DNA of 64,000 nucleotides from Setophaga petechia (lineage: Eukaryota > Chordata > Aves > Passeriformes > Parulidae), in the NCBI GenBank assembly GCA_024362935.1, contig JANCRA010000066.1, forward strand, positions 1,975,501 through 2,039,500. Direction: 5' to 3'. The notes under the pieces were generated by a model. The model was given only the letters and a program-made list of their open reading frames with translations. It ran no database searches and had not been told where the DNA came from. Within the stretch, counting starts at the first letter, position 1. Every line of letters starts with the position of its first letter. Made by a program: the position numbers and the translations under genes. This document shows positions 32,641 through 43,475 of the stretch, piece by piece.

Positions 32641-32693
32641 CAGCATCCTGCCCAACCTCAGCATCCTGCCCAACCTCAGCCCCTCCAGCCCAG
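32641..32693. repeat. 18-bp tandem repeat, 3 units
   Basis: Three copies of CAGCATCCTGCCCAACCT, running into a 51-bp block that is repeated on the other side of the next LTR. Confidence 0.9.
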
Positions 32694-32722
32694 CTCAAGG
32701 AGCAGCTGGGCTCCTTCCTCCT

Positions 32723-33354
32723 TGTGAAAAATGCGTATTTTATGATTGGCTTTTTGAAAATATTAAAATGAATATTATATGTGTTATGTCAGAAAGTTAT
32801 GCTGTATTAATTCTGTATTAATTCTCTTAAGTAGTGTGTTAAATATAGTTTTAAGTTATAACATAATGTTAAAATATAAACGATGCTATGTAGGATACTT
32901 TTTTTTTAAAGAAAGGACTCACAGCAAGATAGCAACCACAGGACAGCTGAATCTGAGAAAAAGAATTTATTGCTCCATTATCAGAAAAAATGAACTTCTT
33001 ATTGCCTTGCTCAGCTCTGAAGACACCATCAGGATTCAGAGGAAGAAGCTGACACTGACCAGACAGAATCCTGTGTTTGAATGGAATTGATGCATCATGT
33101 ATGAGGTGTATGAATATGCAACAGGCTGTTGTTTTTGACGGTTAATCCTCTGTTAACAAGTGTCCTTTCTCAGGCTTATTTTGCCCAGAAAAAGGTACCT
33201 GGATTGTCCATAACTCCTTGTTTCTATTGTCTCATATTGTCCTAATCCAAATTGTCCAAATTATTATTACTCTAATTATATTGTTATTTTTATTACCATT
33301 TTATTATCATTAAACTTTTAAACTTTTAAAAACAAGTGATTGGCATTTTTCACA
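32723..33354 (-). mobile_element. Solo LTR, family Z
   Basis: Has a perfect 12-bp inverted terminal repeat, TGTGAAAAATGC and GCATTTTTCACA. On the minus strand AATAAA occurs at GAGCAATAAATTC (plus about 32962-32975), which sets the orientation. It aligns with 39786-40405 throughout. No 4-6-bp target duplication is found. Instead 51-bp direct repeats flank it (32671-32721 and 33360-33410). Confidence 0.9.
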
Positions 33355-33359
33355 CTGTT

Positions 33360-33410
33360 CAACCTCAGCCCCTCCAGCCCAGCCCAAGGAGCAGCTGGGC
33401 TCCTTCCTCT
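33360..33410 (+). repeat. 51-bp direct repeat of the left flank of the family Z LTR
   Basis: Matches 32671-32721 with about two mismatches, from CAACCTCAGCCCCTCCAGCC to GGGCTCCTTCCTC. The copies sit 1 bp and 5 bp from the LTR ends. Confidence 0.95.
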
Positions 33411-34181
33411 TCCTCCTCCTCCTCCTGCTGCTGCTGCCCCATCACCTGCAGCTGCAAACAGAGCAGTTCATGTCCTGTTTGTGTCTGTGCTCTTAATGCA
33501 ACAGCACAGAGGGAGAGATGTTTCCTATTTTTAGCCTTGTAGGGAGTGTTTTCTTCTGGATGAGCTGCCACAGCACCTCCTGCTCACACCAGGCACACCT
33601 GGGCACACACAGAGGGAGAGGAGGGCTCAGCTGGGCCAATGAACCCTCTGGCAGTGAGGGGCCAGCTCACACCAGCTGCAGCTCGTGGCTGTGCTGCCAT
33701 TCCCACTGCTGGGAGGAGCTGTTTCTGCAGGGAAAGAAAAGACAGAAGCAACATCTGAAACCTCTGAAGACTGGCTGGTCTTTTCTGCAGAAAGCTGCAA
33801 TTCTCCCTTCCAGCTGCCTGCTTTTCCCCAGGAAGAACAGGAACATTTTTCACCTGAGCACTGTTATTGCCACATCCAGGCTGACTCTGAGAGTCTGTCA
33901 CCCTCAGCAGAGCTGTGCCTGCAGCACCAGAACACCTCTGTGCCTGCCCTGGGTCCTCTGCACTGGTGACATCCTGGTGCTCTGCATGGGGAGACCAAGC
34001 AGAGCCTTTGGTGTTGATATTTTATTGCAGGGGTTCCATTCTGTTGTCTCCTTATCACAAAAGTTTCACACTTTCTTGTTGTTTCTCGTGGGCAGCTCCT
34101 CAGAGCACTGACTCTTTCTTCTTCACAAAGCAGCCAAGTGACTCCAGTTCCCTTCTCAACCTGCCAGCAATCCCTGCCCCA
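33411..34181. other. Single-copy sequence
   Basis: Starts with CCTCCT/CTG-rich simple sequence (33405-33440). No exon recognised. Confidence 0.45.
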
Positions 34182-34791
34182 CATCCATCCATCCATCCAT
34201 CTATCCATCCATCCATCCATCCATCCATCCATCCATCCATCCATCCATCCATCCATCATCCATCCATCCATCCACCCACCCATCCATCCATCCATCCATC
34301 CATCCATCCATCCATCCATCCATCCATCCATCATCCATCCATCCATCATCCATCCATCCATCCATCCATCCCTCATCCATCCATCCATCCATCCATCCAT
34401 CATCCATCCATCATCCATCCATCCATCCATCATCCATCCATCCATCCATCATCCATCCATCCATCATCCATCCATCCATCCATCTATCCATCCATCCATC
34501 CATCCATCCATCCATCCATCCATCCATCCATCATCCATCCATCCATCATCCATCCATCCATCCATCCATCCCTCATCCATCCATCCATCCATCCATCCAT
34601 CATCCATCCATCCATCCATCCATCCATCCATCATCCATCCATCCATCATCCATCCATCCATCCATCCATCATCCATCCATCCATCATCCATCCATCTATC
34701 CATCCATCCATCCATCCATCCATCATCCATCCATCCATCATCCATCCATCCATCCATCCATCCATCCATCCATCCATCCATCCATCCATCC
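34182..34791. repeat. (CCAT)n satellite-like array, about 610 bp
   Basis: Tetranucleotide CCAT interrupted by CATCATCC, CTATCC, CCACCC and CCCTCATCC variants. The CCCTCATCC variant and its surroundings occur at 34369 and 34570, showing a higher-order duplication of about 201 bp. Frames translate as (HPSI)n or (WMDG)n and are not genes. The right edge abuts a truncated LTR. Confidence 0.97.
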
Positions 34792-34793
34792 CT

Positions 34794-35298
34794 GTCCCAT
34801 TCCCTGGGGTGTCTCCATTCCCTGGGGTGTCTCCAATTTTTGGACGACACAGCCTCCTTTTTATCCCAATTTCCCAGCTGCATTTCCCTTCTCTCTTTCC
34901 CCATTTCTGAGGTACTTGAGAGGTTCAGACTTCCCAGAATGCCTGATAGCAAAGATTTCCCTCTAATATATACATACATATAATACATATATATATATAT
35001 ATATATATAAAACCCTCCCATTTAATTTTTAATTCCTATGGAATTGGAATTTAGGATTTTCCCCATTTTTTCTTTCATCTTTCAATGCCCAATTTAATTT
35101 ATCAGCAAACCTGAAGTTTATTTGTCATATATCATATGTCTTTTGTCAAAATCATATATCATTTGTCAAAATCATATATCTTTTTCCATTCATCAATCAG
35201 TAGAATCCTTCCCATGATTTCTTTTATTTCTCAGTGCTGGTTTTATCTACCAGCAGACCCAGAGCTTGTTTGGAAAGACAAATCCCTCCTTCCTCTCA
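34794..35298 (-). mobile_element. Family W LTR, 3' end replaced by CCAT array
   Basis: Contains GCCTCCTTTTTATCCCAATT (TATA on minus) and the single-copy AGGTACTTGAGAGGTTCAGAC block, through to the end CCAGCAGACCC...CCTCTCA (35298). The part of the LTR downstream of ATTTTTGGACGACAC, including AATAAA, is missing and the CCAT array begins there. A TA repeat (34968-35008) and short TTTGTCAAAATCATATATC repeats (35125-35180) are internal. Confidence 0.82.
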
Positions 35299-35949
35299 GT
35301 AACAGGAATCTCAGGGTGCTCCAGAAAATCTCACTCATGTCCCTACACCAGAGCTGCCCATGGCCAAGGGGAATCTGCTGGTAACTCACTTCACATTTGC
35401 ATTCCCTGAAATTCTGGGAGTGAATCCAGCAAGGATGGGCCCAGAGCAGCATGGATGTCTCTGCTGCTTCTCCCTGAAAGCACAGGGAAGAGAACCCACT
35501 TGTAAAAATCTCATTATTTTGATTTAAAATATTCCATTGCAGCTGGTCGGTCATAAAGGAATGCGTAGAATCCTTTTTGAAAATCAGAGTTGCTTTTTTT
35601 TCATGCCACAAACATGCAGGGAACACAATGTGAACGTCTTGGGTTTACTGTAATAGGGGAAATTGCTGAAATCAATCAACCAGTGGGAAATACGAGATCC
35701 AGGAGGGACCTGCAGGTTGCCTAATGGAAAGCATTAGTATTTTAAAAATAACTGTTAAAAAATGCACCAACTTCAGCATTAAAATTGCTTCTGTTAACAC
35801 ACATGGTGCTGGCACGTTTTAACATGGATTGTTTGCCTTGTGAAACCCTCTTGAGCCCAGAGCTTGCACTGCTGGGGGTTTTGCTGTGATTGGGATCAGG
35901 GAAGAGCCAGGGAGGGAAATTTTTGACATCCAGACACTTTGAAAACTGT
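35299..35949. other. Single-copy sequence
   Basis: No gene recognised. Confidence 0.45.
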
Positions 35950-36515
35950 TGAATTTTTTTTGACTTATCTAAAAACAGAGGTCAGACAAAATTAAAAGAA
36001 TAAAAGAGGATATATTTATTGTAGGTCTTTCAGGTACATTGAGGGCAGATGAAGCCTCCCCAGGGGGTTCCCCCAAGATGGACAATGGTCATGAGTTTTT
36101 CAGATAGATTAAATTTGGTTTATTTACATATCAGGGGTTAATTCTCCAATTACAGCTCCAGGTAATGAAGTCAGTTTGCTCCCTCCAATTCATTTTTGTT
36201 TATACTTTTAGAGTCCTGAGGCTCTAGGGCATGCTTGGATCTCAGGCCTGGAGGAATTGTTTGGTCTGACCAAAATGTGAAGGCAGTAACTAACACTCTA
36301 TATTGGGTTTAGAGCCATACTCTAACACAATAAAGCATATATATATATATATTTGTATTTTATATATAATTTTATATTATATATTAAATACTCTAAAATA
36401 GAGTATATTGTATATATATTTATATATATAAATATATATAAAATATAATTTTTAATATTGAAAAATAGAACAATAAATAAAGAGTATTTTATAGATATAT
36501 TTTACATATTTTATA

Positions 36516-36549
<34 letters not shown>

Positions 36550-36590
36550 TTAATATTGAAAAATATAAAAGCCAAAATCTTAAGGCATCA
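35950..36590 (-). mobile_element. Family A LTR, expanded by AT repeat
   Basis: The right end TCTTAAGGCATCA (36590) is the reverse of the family start TGATGCCTTAAGA. AATAAA on minus is at the TATTTATTG block (plus 36013-36020). It belongs to the subgroup of 45593 and 52055 (TTACATATCAGGGGTTAATTC). A (TA)n/poly-T expansion of about 200 bp (36338-36551) lies within U3 close to the 5' end. Target duplication not found. Confidence 0.8.
36338..36551. repeat. (TA)n-rich and poly-T tract inside an LTR
   Basis: Irregular TATATA runs end in a T run of about 21 bases at 36531-36551. It interrupts a sequence that is continuous in other family A copies. Confidence 0.93.
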
Positions 36591-37401
36591 AAACCATAAG
36601 ATAAACTAGGGCTCTGGGAGCTGCCCAAAGAAGAACCTGTCCAGAAACATTGTCCCCTGCTGTCCCCAGGTCACCCAGGTGGGACGAGCCAGCTCACCCC
36701 CGCCTCAGCTATTTTAAATCACAGACCTGCAAACAAGGGGAAGCAGGATTTGCAGAGGGGCTAGTGTGTAATTAAACTTTAAACACTCAAAACTAAAATT
36801 ATATCTTCCTCTACTGAAAAGAGGCATTTAAGAGCTCACAGTCCTGGAAGCATTGCAAGGCTAATGGCAGCCACTCATTAGAGCAGACAAAGGAAGCACG
36901 GGCTCTAATTTGTCTTTAGGCAACTGTCTTGGGCTTGAAGGCCGTGGGGATGGGGAGGAATGCTTCTGAAGTAATGAAAAAATTAAGGGGCTTCTAAAAT
37001 TAAGCAAAATTATTTTATCTCTGATGCAGGAGGTTGATCTAAATATAAACAGAAAGAAAGAAAACTCTCTGCTACTTATATAAAGCTTTAGGAAAAAAAA
37101 AGCTTATGAACTGGTCTTTCTACTGTTTTCTGATTTTTATTAAATAATTCTATCAAAATGACCACATTGATCAAAATTTTCTTTCTCTTTCTCGGTTTTT
37201 ATTAATTTGCCATAAATATTTTATTTCAAACCTGCATTCTTGACCATTTACCTGTTATCTAAACAGCCCAGTGAAATGGCATCACTTGGCAGTACCTTTA
37301 AATAACTCAACCTTCCTAAGAACATTCAGGCTGTAGTTTTCCATTGATTCTAAAGGTAATCTAAAGGTAAGGACAGAAGTTCACATCCTCATTCCACTCT
37401 A
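36591..37401. other. Single-copy, AT-rich sequence
   Basis: 36690-37370 is repeat-free and AT-rich, with GGCTAATGGCAGCCACTCAT and TTTATTAATTTGCC; conserved-looking by texture only. No exon recognised. Confidence 0.45.
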
Positions 37402-37523
37402 CCCCATCCCATCCCATCCCATCCCATCCCATCCTATCCCATCCCATCCCATCCCATCCCATCCCATCCCATCCCATCCCATCCCATCCCATCCCATCCC
37501 ATCCCATCCCATCCCATCCCATC
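37402..37523. repeat. (CCCAT)n microsatellite
   Basis: About 24 pentamers with one CCTAT interruption. It is the same unit as 26524-26633, 11 kb away. Confidence 0.97.
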
Positions 37524-37780
37524 TCAATTTTCACCTCAAAGCATTCACCTTTTAAGACTTAACATTGGGCATCAAGAAAGGCAATTGAAATCTAAGGATC
37601 ATTTAATAGGGTTTTGGATTGCTGATATCCAACGTTCAGAGTCTGAAAAATGCTTTATAGGAGGAGACACCATCAGATGTTCCAGGAGCATCTCACAGCC
37701 CAGAAGAAGAGCAGAACTTTTCAGCACCTTCCCTGCTTGCTCCTGCCATTTCCAGCATGGAGTGGTGTGGGAATGTTCCT
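37524..37780. other. Short single-copy sequence
   Basis: No feature recognised. Confidence 0.4.
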
Positions 37781-37864
37781 CACTTGGGGTCACCAAATGT
37801 GAAATTTTCCTTTACTCTGAGTCACAAAAGTGGAATTTTCCTTTACTTGGGGTCACCAAATGTG
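37781..37864. repeat. Short imperfect tandem repeat at LTR edge
   Basis: CACTTGGGGTCACCAAATGTG, then GAAATTTTCCTTTACTCTGAG and GTGGAATTTTCCTTTACTTG, ending with GGGTCACCAAATGTGG. The last copy overlaps the start of the family X LTR. Confidence 0.8.
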
Positions 37865-38244
37865 GTAATGTTCACAGGGGTCCCAGGATGAGGGAAGAGA
37901 TGAGAATCTTGACTCCATGTTTCAGAAGGCTGATTTATTATTTTATGATATCTAGTATATTAAAAGAAAATTATATATTAAAACTATACTAAAAGAATAG
38001 AAGAAATATTTCATCAGAAGGCTTGAAAGGAAAAGAAAGGAATGACAATAAAATCTTGTGACTGCTCACAGCCTTGACACAGGTGGCTGCCATTGGTCAT
38101 CAAGTAAAAACAATTCCACATGCTGGGTAAACAATTCTCCAAATCACATTCCAAAGCAGAAAAACATGGAGAAGCTGAAACTTCCCAGCTTCTCAGGAGA
38201 AAAGATCCTAACGAAAGGATTTTTCATCAAATATGTCTGTGACA
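37861..38244 (-). mobile_element. Solo LTR, family X
   Basis: Plus-strand start TGTGGTAATGTTCACAGG, then ATTTATTATTTTATG and CAAATATGTCTGTGACA at the end. It shares the GTTCACAGG terminus with the nested copy 28407, so both are one subgroup. No target duplication is evident; the left flank is a local repeat. Confidence 0.85.
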
Positions 38245-39314
38245 GAGCAGCAGTGAGCTTCCTCCTGTCCTCCCTGAGCATCCCCTCCCTGAGCATCCCC
38301 CTCCCCGGGCTGTCCGACCCCTGTCTGTGCCCTGTCTGTCACTGGCAGACAGAATTTACTCTGCACCCCCGAGGAATGAAGCAATCCTCAGGGCTGGAAT
38401 GGTCTTTATGGATTTTCTCTTTCCTTTGGCGAAGATTACCCGCTCGGTGTTCAGGAGCTGCACACAAAAGCCTTAACAACGCCTATTGTTGGGGAGAAAA
38501 GCATCCCCCATCCAGCTCCCATGGCTTCATCGAGCCCTTTGAAACCCTGATTGTGCTCCAGCACAAAGAGAGAACATGATGATGAGAGACTCCGGGGAGG
38601 AATCCAGGTGAGCTTTGCATCAGGATGGAAATAAAGGAATATTTGCCTGACAAAGCAGCAAGCTGCTCTCTCTCTGCAGGCACTTTCCAGGGTGCAAATA
38701 CCCAGGTCCAGAAGCAATTTCTCCTCCAGCCAGGTTCCTTTCACTTGAGGGATGGGTTTGGCCAGGACAAAGAGAGCCAATGCAGAAATGTGTCTGAGCT
38801 TTTGGGGCTCTGGGGAACACCTTGGCTGGAATTTCTGTCAATTGCTCTGAAGGATTTCCCTGTTTCAATTGCATCAATATCCAGCTGCCTCCTTTCAGTA
38901 CAGCCCCTACACCCATCTCATTCTTTATTTAGTGACTTACTTCTCTCCCCGTGGTAATAGCACATTGCAGTCCCATTAATGCCGAGTTAATTCCTCACTA
39001 TTGGTATCCAGAGATTTAATGAGTGCTTACTTGCTTCAAAATAATTATTTTTATTGTCAATCACACAAATGGATAACTGAGAGACTGAGTGAAGTGATTT
39101 CTGTAGCTCACAGGCTGGCTGTGAGCTGATCACCTCCTCAGCACCTCCCTGTGAACTCAGCTGAACAAAAATTTTTCTTCTTTGAAAATTTTCTTTCTTT
39201 TCTTTTTTCGAGGCATTGGAGCTGGGCAAAACCGATGTCTGCCTCCTCTGCCTCAAAAACTTTGTGGTTTCTTTTAAAAATATCTGTGGTCTTGGTAAAT
39301 GTGCCCACAAAAAG
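38245..39314. other. Single-copy sequence
   Basis: No gene recognised. The 173-codon plus frame at 38058-38579 starts inside the LTR and carries no recognisable domain. Confidence 0.45.
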
Positions 39315-39714
39315 TGTGACTGATGAGCAATGCCATGGCTGATTCTCACAATTAAAAGGCAAATATCATGTATATATGTTAGGAAAAGTTTTATAGATTT
39401 ATAGTTATGTTTTACCCCCTTGTGTTGTTATCAGGGCTGCCCTGGGCTTGGGACATTTGGGAACAGCTGACCTCTAATCAAGATTTAAAAAAGTGATCTC
39501 CAGCACAGGACAGGGAGGAGGAGTGGATGGACAGAACTTTGGGAAGGGCTAAAGGGTTAAAAAGTGAAACCTCCATGGTGTGGGTGAGCACATGGTGGGG
39601 GAAACCCTCTGCTCCCAGTGCTGTAATATTTTCTCTATTCAGTCTTCTGTTGTAATTTTAAAAAGCTTTTGAAAAACTTTTACATTTTTTTGGAAGTGTG
39701 GATTATTTCTCACA
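39315..39714 (+). mobile_element. Solo LTR, family V
   Basis: Starts TGTGACTGATGAGCAATGCC and ends GTGGATTATTTCTCACA. It aligns in reverse with 55439-56055 (CACAATTAAAAGGCAAATA, GTTTTATAGATTTATAG, AAAGGGTTAAAAAGTGAAAC). The flanks AAAAAG (39309-39314) and CAAAAG (39715-39720) make a 6-bp target duplication with one mismatch. Confidence 0.82.
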
Positions 39715-39785
39715 CAAAAGAAAACCAGTCTGCAGGTCTATGTGTCCCCAAATAGCCACTCCAGTCCCTCTGGGTGCTGGGCCTC

Positions 39786-40405
39786 AGTGAAAAATACCTA
39801 TTTTATGATTGGCTTTTTGCAAATATTCAAATGAATATTCTATGTGTTATGCTAGAAAGTTAAGCTGTATTCATTTTTTTAGTATTGTGTTAAATATAGT
39901 TTTAGATTATAACATAATGTTAAAATAGAAACTATGCTATGTAAGATACCTTTTTAAAGAAAGGACTTGCAGTGAGATAACAGTCACAGAACACCTAAAT
40001 CTTTCAGAGAAAGAGAATGTATTTCTCTCTTATCAGAAGAAACGAACTTCTTCCCACCTTGCTCAGCCATGAGGACGTTGTCAGGATTCAGAGGAAGAAG
40101 CTGACACTGACCAGACAGAATCCTGTGTTTGAATGGAATTTATGCATCATGGATGAGGTGTATGAATATGCAACAGGCTGTTGCTTTTAAGGGTTAATCC
40201 TCTGTTAATATGGGTCCTTTTTTGGGCTTATGCTGCCCAGAAAAGGTACCTGAACTGTCCCTAACTTTTTGTTTCTATTGTCTTATATTGTCCTAATCCA
40301 AATTGTCCAAATTATTACTACTCTAATTATATTGCTATTTTTACAACCATTTTATTACTATTAAACTTTTAAAATTTTAAAAACAGGTCATTGGCATTTT
40401 TCATA
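39786..40405 (-). mobile_element. Solo LTR, family Z
   Basis: Aligns with 32723-33354 over its full length. Its left end is GTGAAAAATACC, the right end GGCATTTTTCATA. The 5-bp GCCTC is repeated exactly at 39781-39785 and 40406-40410. The AATAAA on minus seen in the 32723 copy is changed here to AATACA. Confidence 0.88.
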
Positions 40406-40790
40406 GCCTCCAAGGCCAAAGTTTTCTGCAGTCAGACCACGGCAGGAACAAAGCAGCTGAAGCTGGAGCTTAATGAACACCCGGGCTCTGCGTGAGGATC
40501 ATTCACTGAGTGCTCAGCTCAACCTGCGCTCTGGGAAATTAGCCACAGATTTCATTTTCTCAGGGAATGTCGATTCAAATCTTGTGCCCGTTTCTGAGAA
40601 ACAGTTTCATCTCCCACAATGCCACTTAGAAGAAGCAGGAGAACATTATTCCTTGAAAGCAGATGACAGGTCTCTGTGTGTGGCTGGTGTTAACAGCACG
40701 GGGGAGAGCTGCCCTGGGGATCCATCCCAGCCCTGTGGGGAGCTGCTAAACAGCTGCTGCATGGGATTTGCGTGCCTCATCCTGCTTTTC
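40406..40790. other. Single-copy sequence
   Basis: No feature recognised. Confidence 0.4.
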
Positions 40791-41093
40791 TTGCACCCCT
40801 CAGCATGGCCAGGCACCCCTCTGTGCCCTCCACCTCTCTGTGCCCTTCATCCCTCCGTGCCCTTCACCCTTTTGTGCCTTTCATCTTTCCATGCCCTTCA
40901 CCCCTCCCTGCCTTCATCCCTGTGTCCCTCATTCTCCATGTCCTTAACCCTCTGTGCCCTTCACCCTTTGTGCCCTTCATCCCTCTATGCCCTTCTCCCC
41001 TGTGCCCTTCACCTCTCCCTGCCCTTCACCCTTTTGTGCCCTTCACCTCTTTGTGCCTTTCACCTCTCTATGCCCTTCACCTCTCCATGCCCT
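40791..41093. repeat. Pyrimidine-rich minisatellite, about 15-16 bp unit
   Basis: About 18 imperfect copies of TGCCCTTCACCCCTC with variants (TTTGTGCC, CTCCATGCC). It ends exactly at the start of the family W LTR at 41094. Confidence 0.9.
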
Positions 41094-41587
41094 TGAGAGG
41101 AACAGATTTGTCTTTGCAAACCATCTCTGCTGGTAGATAAAACCAGCACTGGGAGATAAAAGAAACAATGGGAAGGATTCCACTGATTGATTGATGAATG
41201 GAAAAAGATATTTGATTTTACAAATAAACTGTAGGTTTCCTGATAAATGAAATTGGATATTGAAAGATGAAAGAAATAATGAGAAAGAAAACCCCTAAAT
41301 TCCATAGGAATTAAAAATTAAAAGGGAGGGTTGTACATTAGAGGGGAATCTTTGGGATCAGGTGTTCTGGGAAGTCTGAACCTCTCAAGTACCTCAGAGA
41401 TGGGGAAAGAGAGAAGGGAAATGTAGCTGGGAAATTGGGATAAAAAGGAGGCTGCATCCTTCAAACTTGAGAGACCCCCAGGGGAATGCCCCATGGCCTC
41501 TGTCTTTATTGGAATAAAGTTCCAGGACTCCTCTGTCTCATTTTTGGATATAAACCTCAGGTGTTTGTGGATTAATTTTCCTGAACA
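41094..41587 (+). mobile_element. Solo LTR, family W
   Basis: Starts TGAGAGGAACAGATTTG, has GATAAAAAGG (41440-41449) and AATAAA (41513-41518), and ends TTTTCCTGAACA. Flanks TGCCCT and GCCCCT agree loosely, but the left flank is a repeat. It is the most complete family W copy and shows the single U3 unit that is triplicated at 17941. Confidence 0.87.
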
Positions 41588-43056
41588 GCCCCTCCATGCC
41601 CCGCAGCACCATCCCACACATCCCCAGCTCCTCTGCTCAACACTTCCAACCTGTTCCAACCCCAGCACCCTTCAACCCCCCCTCTTTAACAAATGAGATT
41701 TCTCTGCAGGAAGCCTGGCAGCCCCTTTATCCCAGCCCAAAAAGGTGAGAAATCACTGACCCTGAGAGTAAAATGTTTAAAATCATTAGTGACTGCTCTG
41801 GTGGCAGCCAATTACACGCAAATTTCTGCTCAGTGATTAATTTAATCTCAGAAAATGCCTCCACTGCTCACTTTGGGGGAGCTGATGAAATAAGAGAATT
41901 CAGTTCTTTTCTAAGTTACATTCTTGAAAAGCAAATTTTTGGCTCATAATGAAAGTTTAATTTAATTACAAGATTAAACTCTCTTGTACTGGAAGACGCA
42001 GGGCTTCCTTTAAAGTGTCAGGAGAGCAGCCATGGCAGAGAAACAGCCCTTGGGCTGCCAGTCCCAGAACCTAACCCACAATGGCAAGTGCCAAATAAAA
42101 TGAAAACCTTGCTCCTGCTCTTTACTCATCAGCTCAATGTGACTGAACAAAGGAGTCAATTACCTGCTCCTTCCTAGAAATCTCTGTGGAGGAAAACTTT
42201 AATTTGCTGGATAAACTACACCTTGCATATTGCTGATCTTTTAAATCCTGGTTTGGAGGTTCCTTTGGTATTTCTGAGGATGGAGAGCACACCTCAACAC
42301 ACAACCCTGGCAGAAATTGGGTGAGGACATCAGAATCAGGTCATGGGTTCCTGTCACTCCTGTCCTCTGTGGCTGCTTAGAGATTTGATTTTCTTTAAGG
42401 CACCCAGGCTCCTCCTTTTCACATGAACCAGCCAGATAATATGATGGATTTCACTGCTCCACAGGCCAAGAAAGCTCTGCTCCTTCCCAAAATGCCTCAG
42501 AGCTACATAAAACCATCATCAGAAAAGGTAAACAACAGTCACAAACAGTTATTTATCGACTTAGAGTTTAAGAAAATGTTGTTTCCTCTCACTACCAGAA
42601 CAGTATGAGATGCAGGCTCTAATGCTATTGCTCCCACTCCTCAATCAATAACTTCCACAATAACTCAGCCTCACTCACCCCAGCCCACGTTTCCAGCCTC
42701 ATTTCTCAGTGCTTTTGACGAGCCCTGGAGAATAAAAGAATGTCGAATTACAGCGACCATATTGCACACAAGTGATGTGAAAAATGCCTCAGCCCCTGGC
42801 ACCCAGCTGCTCCCACGGTCGATAAATTCAGCCCTTCTGAATTTGACGGTGAATTTCTGAATCTGAATTTTTTTAATCCGATTTCTGCTTCTTGATAGGG
42901 CCACATCACACCTGGAAAGCACCATTGCCTACCTCAGAGCAGGTGTGTGGTGGGAGGGGATGGCCAGGGGTGCAGGAGAGCCCACATGACATGAGGGTCA
43001 TCACCTCTGAATGCCAGCCACGCTCCTGATTTCCTTCTCTGTTCTGTTTTCAAGCT
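41588..43056. other. Single-copy sequence
   Basis: AT-rich around 41750-42000; no gene or element recognised. Confidence 0.45.
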
Positions 43057-43062
43057 CTTCAC

Positions 43063-43469
43063 TGTCACTGTCATATTTTCTGAAAAATCCCCTTGCCCAG
43101 AATTCTTCTCCTGGGAAGCTGAGAAGCCTCAGAGAAAAAGGAAAACAACATTATCTCATTTGCTTCTCCCTAGTTTTGCTGGTTTGGAATGTGTTTGGAG
43201 ATTATTTACCAATAGGTGGTTGTTTCATTGGCTTCATGTGAATTGTTTTGACTTAATGACCAATCATGGTCAGGTTGTGTTGGGACTCTGGAAGGAGTCA
43301 TGAGTTTTCATTATTATATTTTGGCCTTCTGTCTGAATCCTTTCTCTATTCTTTACTATAGCATTCTTTTCTATAATATAAATCATAAAAAAATAAATTA
43401 GCCTTCTAAGAACATGGAGTCAGATTCATCATTTCCTCCCTTCAAACTGGGGTCTCAGAAAATACCACA
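43063..43469 (+). mobile_element. Solo LTR, family Y
   Basis: Starts TGTCACTGTCATATTTTCTG and ends CAGAAAATACCACA. The exact 6-bp target duplication CTTCAC is at 43057-43062 and 43470-43475. AATAAA is at 43392-43397, and ATGACCAATCATGG is a CCAAT-type box. Length 407 bp. Confidence 0.95.
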
Positions 43470-43475
43470 CTTCAC

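Noticed and set aside
33915..34910. 331- and 281-codon frames rich in His-Pro-Ser-Ile
   Set aside because: Translation of a CCAT tetranucleotide array that begins and ends with the array.
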